Below are positions 18,624 to 20,826 of a DNA stretch of 20,826 nt, piece after piece (position 1 is the first letter of the stretch; every line of letters begins with the position of its first letter). Both the position numbers and the translations under genes were made by a program. The stretch lies in the IMG/VR virus record IMGVR_UViG_3300030329_002819, positions 1-20,826 of that record; one strand, given 5' to 3'. The stretch is from a virus. The notes beneath the pieces are model-generated. The model did not search any database. It had not been told where the DNA came from and worked only from the letters and a program-made list of their open reading frames with translations.

Positions 18624-18653
18624 TAAACATAATCAAACAAACAAGGAGTGATT

Positions 18654-18968
18654 ATGACGGCAACAACGCCATATAGAATACTTCAAGAACGAAACAAAGA
18701 ACTTGAAGAAATAAGTAAATCCCACCAAAAACAAGTGGGAAATTTAATTTCTGATTTAAGGGATAAGGAACAGATTATTCTTTTACAGAGAGCAAATCAC
18801 AAAGGGGAGATGGATAAACAAAAAAGTTTAATTACTTTTTTAAAATCTGAAGTTGATGACTTGAATAAGTTATGTCAGTTATTAAAGCATACTAATTATT
18901 TAGATAATGCTGATGCTGATACTTACAAACAAGTTAGAGAAATTACTGAAGTTAATTATGTTCCATAG
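18654..18968 (+). CDS. Coiled-coil hypothetical protein (104 aa)
   Basis: ATG 18654 is chosen because AAGGAG ends five bases before it; a GTG at 18648 overlaps that site. After MTATTPYRILQERNKELEEI the chain is a long amphipathic helix with heptads (SDLRDKEQIILLQRANHKGE, LITFLKSEVDDLNKLCQLLK), probably a dimeric coiled coil, ending with a short tail REITEVNYVP. No DNA-binding motif is visible. First rightward gene from the divergent promoter region, so it is likely to be expressed early. No family is recognised. Confidence 0.75.
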   Translation: MTATTPYRILQERNKELEEISKSHQKQVGNLISDLRDKEQIILLQRANHKGEMDKQKSLITFLKSEVDDLNKLCQLLKHTNYLDNADADTYKQVREITEVNYVP

Positions 18969-18996
18969 AAATTAGAAATTTCTCCCCTAGAGAAAA

Positions 18997-19042
18997 CCCT
19001 AGTCGTTTCCCTCTTTTTAGTTCCCAATGTTAACGGCTAGGG
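18997..19042. repeat. Long-range stem CCCTAGTCGTT/AACGGCTAGGG
   Basis: Arms at 18997-19007 and 19032-19042 pair over 11 positions (one G-T) around a 24-base loop. The CCCTAG/CTAGGG ends recur in the right-end non-coding region (20732-20770). Confidence 0.6.
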
Positions 19043-19049
19043 ATAGTAG

Positions 19050-19114
19050 CAATGTCTTAGTCTTTTATTCCTATTTTTTTTCACACGTATCGTTATACAA
19101 TGTCTTAGTCTTTT
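19050..19114. repeat. 17-bp direct repeat
   Basis: CAATGTCTTAGTCTTTT occurs exactly at 19050-19066 and 19098-19114, 48 bp apart, each running into a T-rich stretch. Possible initiator or regulator binding sites. Confidence 0.85.
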
Positions 19115-19118
19115 TTTT

Positions 19119-19147
19119 CCAAATTTTTTTTTGTGTTTTAAATTTGG
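19119..19147. repeat. AT-rich inverted repeat
   Basis: CCAAATTT (19119-19126) and AAATTTGG (19140-19147) form a perfect 8-bp dyad around a T-rich 13-base centre. Suitable as an easily melted element. Confidence 0.7.
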
Positions 19148-19172
19148 CAAAATTGTGGCAGAAATAAGGCAA

Positions 19173-19233
19173 AGAACAAAACAAGAACATATATAGAACA
19201 CTTACACACGTGTAAATGTTCTACAAATGTTCT
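19173..19233. repeat. Helically phased AGAACA/TGTTCT array with central dyad
   Basis: AGAACA starts at 19173, 19184 and 19195; its inverse TGTTCT starts at 19217 and 19228. Every neighbouring pair on one side is 11 bp apart, about one DNA turn. The centre has TTACAC (19202-19207) and GTGTAA (19210-19215), so the 50 bp from 19184 to 19233 are symmetric around 19208.5. It looks like a cooperative protein-binding array (operator or replication initiator sites). Confidence 0.8.
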
Positions 19234-19304
19234 CATTATTCAACCAAAAATAGAAAACCCAAAATGGACACAAAGATTGAAAAAAACTTTTTTTCGACAC
19301 ACGC

Positions 19305-19333
19305 TTGACATACTTTCGCCATTATTGTAGATT
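19305..19333 (+). promoter_or_regulatory. Sigma-70 promoter of the parS-containing gene
   Basis: Exact TTGACA (19305-19310), 17-bp spacer, TAGATT (19328-19333). It leaves a leader of about 35 bases before ATG 19375. Confidence 0.65.
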
Positions 19334-19374
19334 ACAACTTATAGTATATGTTTAATTTTAACAAAGGAGGAAAA

Positions 19375-20433
19375 ATGAACATATCAAAAGCACAACCCAA
19401 GGTTGATAAAAATGTTTCACGTGAAACACAACCTACAAGCGAATCAGTTTGGAGTGATGTTAAAACTATCGCTAAAGGGGAAAAACAAGCAAATGGCAAA
19501 ATGCTTTATTTAAGTAAAGATTTTTATTCTTTATTTAAAAATAAAAAAATGCCCGTTGAATTATATTTTGATGAAACTGAAAATGACAAATCAGTTTCAA
19601 AAATATTTTTTAATGATGACGGAACGCACAAAACTTTAATTGCAAAGGACTTTAATAAGTTCACAAATAAAGTTTTAATCACAGCTTTAGGGCAAGTTTT
19701 GGAAAATTTCCAAACTAAATACCCTTATGAGTATAGAGTGATTAATGACGTTTCACCATTAGTAATGTTTTATATTGCTAATGAAAAACACTTCAATTTA
19801 GATACAATGTTGAACGAAGAAACAGACCCAGTTCAGTTGTTGATGAATTGGAATATGTTTTCTTATAAAGATTTAGCAGATGAAAATTTAAAAGTTTTCA
19901 GATATAATCTTGTAAATAGATTATTTGCAAAATCAGAAATGGGAAAACAAATTAGTAAAACTTTTAGAGGTCAAGACGGAGTTTTAGAAATTGTTAAAAC
20001 TTATTTCTTGCCAAAAAAAGTTGAACAAGAAAATAGGCAGAATGCTACTGAAAGTTCTTTTAGTCAGTCATTAAAATCAATAAATGATGTTGAAAAAGGA
20101 GTTTTAGGTAAAGCTAATTTAATAACTAATGTTGCTAAAAGTGAGCAAGGCAAAAACACTTCAGCAAATCATTATTTAATTAATGAGGTTAATGAATTAG
20201 TAAAAGCAGGGGAAAAGATAATCTCACTACTTGCAGGGAATAACCACCCAAAAGCTAGTGAGGGAATTGAAACCCTTTATGTTGCGATAGTTCGAGCAAT
20301 GCACAAAGGCAATTTTAGGACTTATGAAAAAACAAAGTTTCCTAAAATTAAATCTGACTATATGCCGAGAATAAATCAGAAACCATTTGATTTAGTTTTA
20401 GGCAATCTTCAAAAATATAAAGCTAACATTTAA
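19375..20433 (+). CDS. Unknown phage protein with internal parS (352 aa)
   Basis: ATG 19375 (MNISKAQPKVDKNVSRETQ) is chosen because AAAGGAGG ends five bases before it; the longer frame from 19348 starts ahead of that site. The N-terminal ~25 residues are polar and probably flexible, then KQANGKMLYLSKDFYSLFKN, a charged alpha/beta part, helical blocks (NKVLITALGQVLENFQTKYP, VSPLVMFYIANEKHFNLD), a Ser/Gln/Asn-rich linker near 220-245 and a helical C-terminus (NEVNELVKAGEKIISLLAGN). No family is recognised and no catalytic motif is visible. Its codons for NVSRET form an exact parS. With promoter and control region of its own, it is probably an early gene; it could be a replication initiator or regulator acting at the repeats upstream (inference). 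Confidence 0.85.
   Translation: MNISKAQPKVDKNVSRETQPTSESVWSDVKTIAKGEKQANGKMLYLSKDFYSLFKNKKMPVELYFDETENDKSVSKIFFNDDGTHKTLIAKDFNKFTNKVLITALGQVLENFQTKYPYEYRVINDVSPLVMFYIANEKHFNLDTMLNEETDPVQLLMNWNMFSYKDLADENLKVFRYNLVNRLFAKSEMGKQISKTFRGQDGVLEIVKTYFLPKKVEQENRQNATESSFSQSLKSINDVEKGVLGKANLITNVAKSEQGKNTSANHYLINEVNELVKAGEKIISLLAGNNHPKASEGIETLYVAIVRAMHKGNFRTYEKTKFPKIKSDYMPRINQKPFDLVLGNLQKYKANI
19413..19428. promoter_or_regulatory. Exact parS centromere site
   Basis: TGTTTCACGTGAAACA is a perfect 16-bp palindrome identical to the bacterial parS consensus bound by ParB/Spo0J. It lies in codons for VSRET, including CGT for Arg, whereas AGA is the usual Arg codon around it. No ParA or ParB gene is seen in the window, so the site would be served by host ParB. 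Confidence 0.9.
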
Positions 20434-20442
20434 CTTAACACA

Positions 20443-20475
20443 GGGGGGTATTGGTACAAAAACCAACAACCCCCC
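20443..20475 (+). terminator. Hairpin after the 352-residue gene
   Basis: GGGGGGT (20443-20449) pairs with ACCCCCC (20469-20475), with an inner TTGGT/ACCAA stem (20451-20455 and 20462-20466). The stem is strong but only TAGGTTTATC follows, so termination without a T run is uncertain. Confidence 0.55.
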
Positions 20476-20506
20476 TAGGTTTATCAGGTGTTAAGCTAAT
20501 TCTCTC

Positions 20507-20516
20507 CACACGTGTA
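20507..20516. repeat. CACACGTGTA element, second copy
   Basis: Exact copy of the 10 bp at 19205-19214 in the centre of the phased array. The two copies flank the parS-containing gene; a partial relative CACACGTATC lies at 19082-19091. Confidence 0.6.
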
Positions 20517-20528
20517 TCAAAAAAATTT

Positions 20529-20547
20529 CTACTTTTAAAAAAAGTAG
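20529..20547 (-). terminator. AT-rich hairpin with leftward T run
   Basis: CTACTTTT (20529-20536) and AAAAGTAG (20540-20547) form a perfect 8-bp stem. On the leftward strand AAATTTTTTT follows, so it could stop leftward transcripts entering from the right. Confidence 0.5.
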
Positions 20548-20579
20548 CAAAAAAAAGGAACTGACGTTCTCTTAATATC

Positions 20580-20640
20580 CATAAAAAAATTTTAAGGAAG
20601 CCCTAAAGGGCTACATAAATCTTACTAAAAAATTTTTATG
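20580..20640. repeat. Long imperfect AT inverted repeat with GC core
   Basis: The outer arms ATAAAAAAATTTT and AAAAAATTTTTAT surround AGCCC (20599-20603), TAAA and GGGCT (20608-20612). The arms are complementary with one or two gaps. Confidence 0.5.
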
Positions 20641-20731
20641 ACTACCCTATGCGTGTACCACGGGGGGGTACCTATATACTATATATACGGACCCCAGAAA
20701 ATCTCAGAAATCCCTGTTAACCACTGGGGGG

Positions 20732-20770
20732 CTAGGGAATATTCTAGTAAATTTACTAGGAATACCCTAG
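20732..20770. repeat. Large CTAG-rich palindrome
   Basis: The centre CTAGTAAATTTACTAG (20744-20759) is a perfect 16-bp palindrome. TATT/AATA and CTAGGG/CCCTAG continue the stem with small bulges, giving 18 pairs over 39 bases. Confidence 0.75.
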
Positions 20771-20826
20771 GGGGTAGCCTGTAAGAATATCCAAAGTATA
20801 GGCGTAAAGGCCCCCCGATGGGTTCC

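Larger units (their letters stand above)
18969..19374. other. 406-bp non-coding control or origin-like region
   Basis: No convincing gene on either strand. From left: a short AGAAATT/AATTTCT hairpin at the stop (18967-18983), an 11-bp CCCTAG...CTAGGG stem, a 17-bp direct repeat with T runs, an AT-rich CCAAATTT/AAATTTGG dyad, an 11-bp-phased AGAACA/TGTTCT array around a dyad, and a promoter for the 352-residue gene. AT-richness, phased repeats and dyads fit a phage replication origin or a master control region; which one cannot be decided from sequence. Confidence 0.5.
20434..20826. other. Right-end non-coding region rich in inverted repeats
   Basis: No gene is seen on either strand for 393 bp. 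It holds, in order, a G6/C6 hairpin, a CACACGTGTA element, an AT hairpin, an AT-rich long inverted repeat with an AGCCC/GGGCT core, several runs of G or C (20665-20671, 20726-20731, 20812-20817) and a CTAG-rich palindrome. This is unlike the AT-rich coding parts and may be a packaging, origin or terminus region; the neighbouring genes lie outside the window. Confidence 0.4.

Noticed and set aside
19413-19428. Reading the parS palindrome only as a transcription-factor site of E-box type
   Set aside because: The full 16 bp match parS, not just the CACGTG core; the nearby ACACGTGT elements (19206, 20508) share only the core and were not called parS.
1-20826. tRNA genes, CRISPR arrays, integrase, insertion sequences
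   Set aside because: No cloverleaf with a conserved T-arm, no regularly spaced long repeats, no recombinase motifs and no terminal-repeat transposase were seen on either strand.

Overview
The window looks like part of a lytic-type tailed marine bacteriophage genome. It is AT-rich and very densely packed, with stop/start overlaps of the ATGA and TAATG type at most junctions, many proteins under 100 residues, and a phage replication module. The best taxonomic clue is the family A DNA polymerase at 7541-9604. It carries a DnaJ-like double CxxCxGxG zinc motif between its exonuclease and palm domains, which is the published hallmark of HMO-2011-type marine podoviruses (SAR116, SAR11 and roseobacter hosts). 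The low GC content favours a SAR11-like host; this is inference. No phage RNA polymerase, integrase, tRNA or CRISPR array is visible. Transcription appears to use host sigma-70 promoters, several of which match TTGACA-N17-TATATT.

Layout. 1-2765 (+): end of a rightward late operon, with a partial gene, eight tiny basic proteins, a Bax/glucosaminidase-like lysis protein and a protein with a DAYRHA...DFYNNKVGR signature, closed by an intrinsic terminator (2812-2850). 18528 down to 2828 (-): a long leftward block. In transcription order it holds small accessory genes (membrane peptides, a lipoprotein, a DUF3846-like protein, a zinc-finger protein, an abundant-looking 341-residue unknown), a middle cluster (conserved phage families, gp88-like protein, lipoprotein, MBD4-like DNA glycosylase), then the replication core (TOPRIM primase, DnaB-like helicase, PolA, a candidate ssDNA-binding protein, PD-(D/E)XK exonuclease), then a metallophosphoesterase, a DUF3310 protein and small conserved genes. 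18595-20433 (+): a divergent promoter region, a coiled-coil protein, a 406-bp non-coding control or origin-like region, and a 352-residue unknown protein. 20434-20826: non-coding, full of inverted repeats.

Most notable signals: (1) an exact 16-bp bacterial parS centromere inside the start of the 352-residue gene, with no ParA or ParB in the window; (2) just upstream, AGAACA hexamers repeated every 11 bp and mirrored around a dyad, which looks like an operator or replication-origin array; (3) a recurring module in which a strong promoter fires straight into a stem-loop starting three bases after the -10 box, in two cases also with the upstream gene's stop codon inside the -35 box; (4) a structured leader with a three-way-junction fold at 17114-17169. 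Function assignments rest on motif reading only; no database search was possible.
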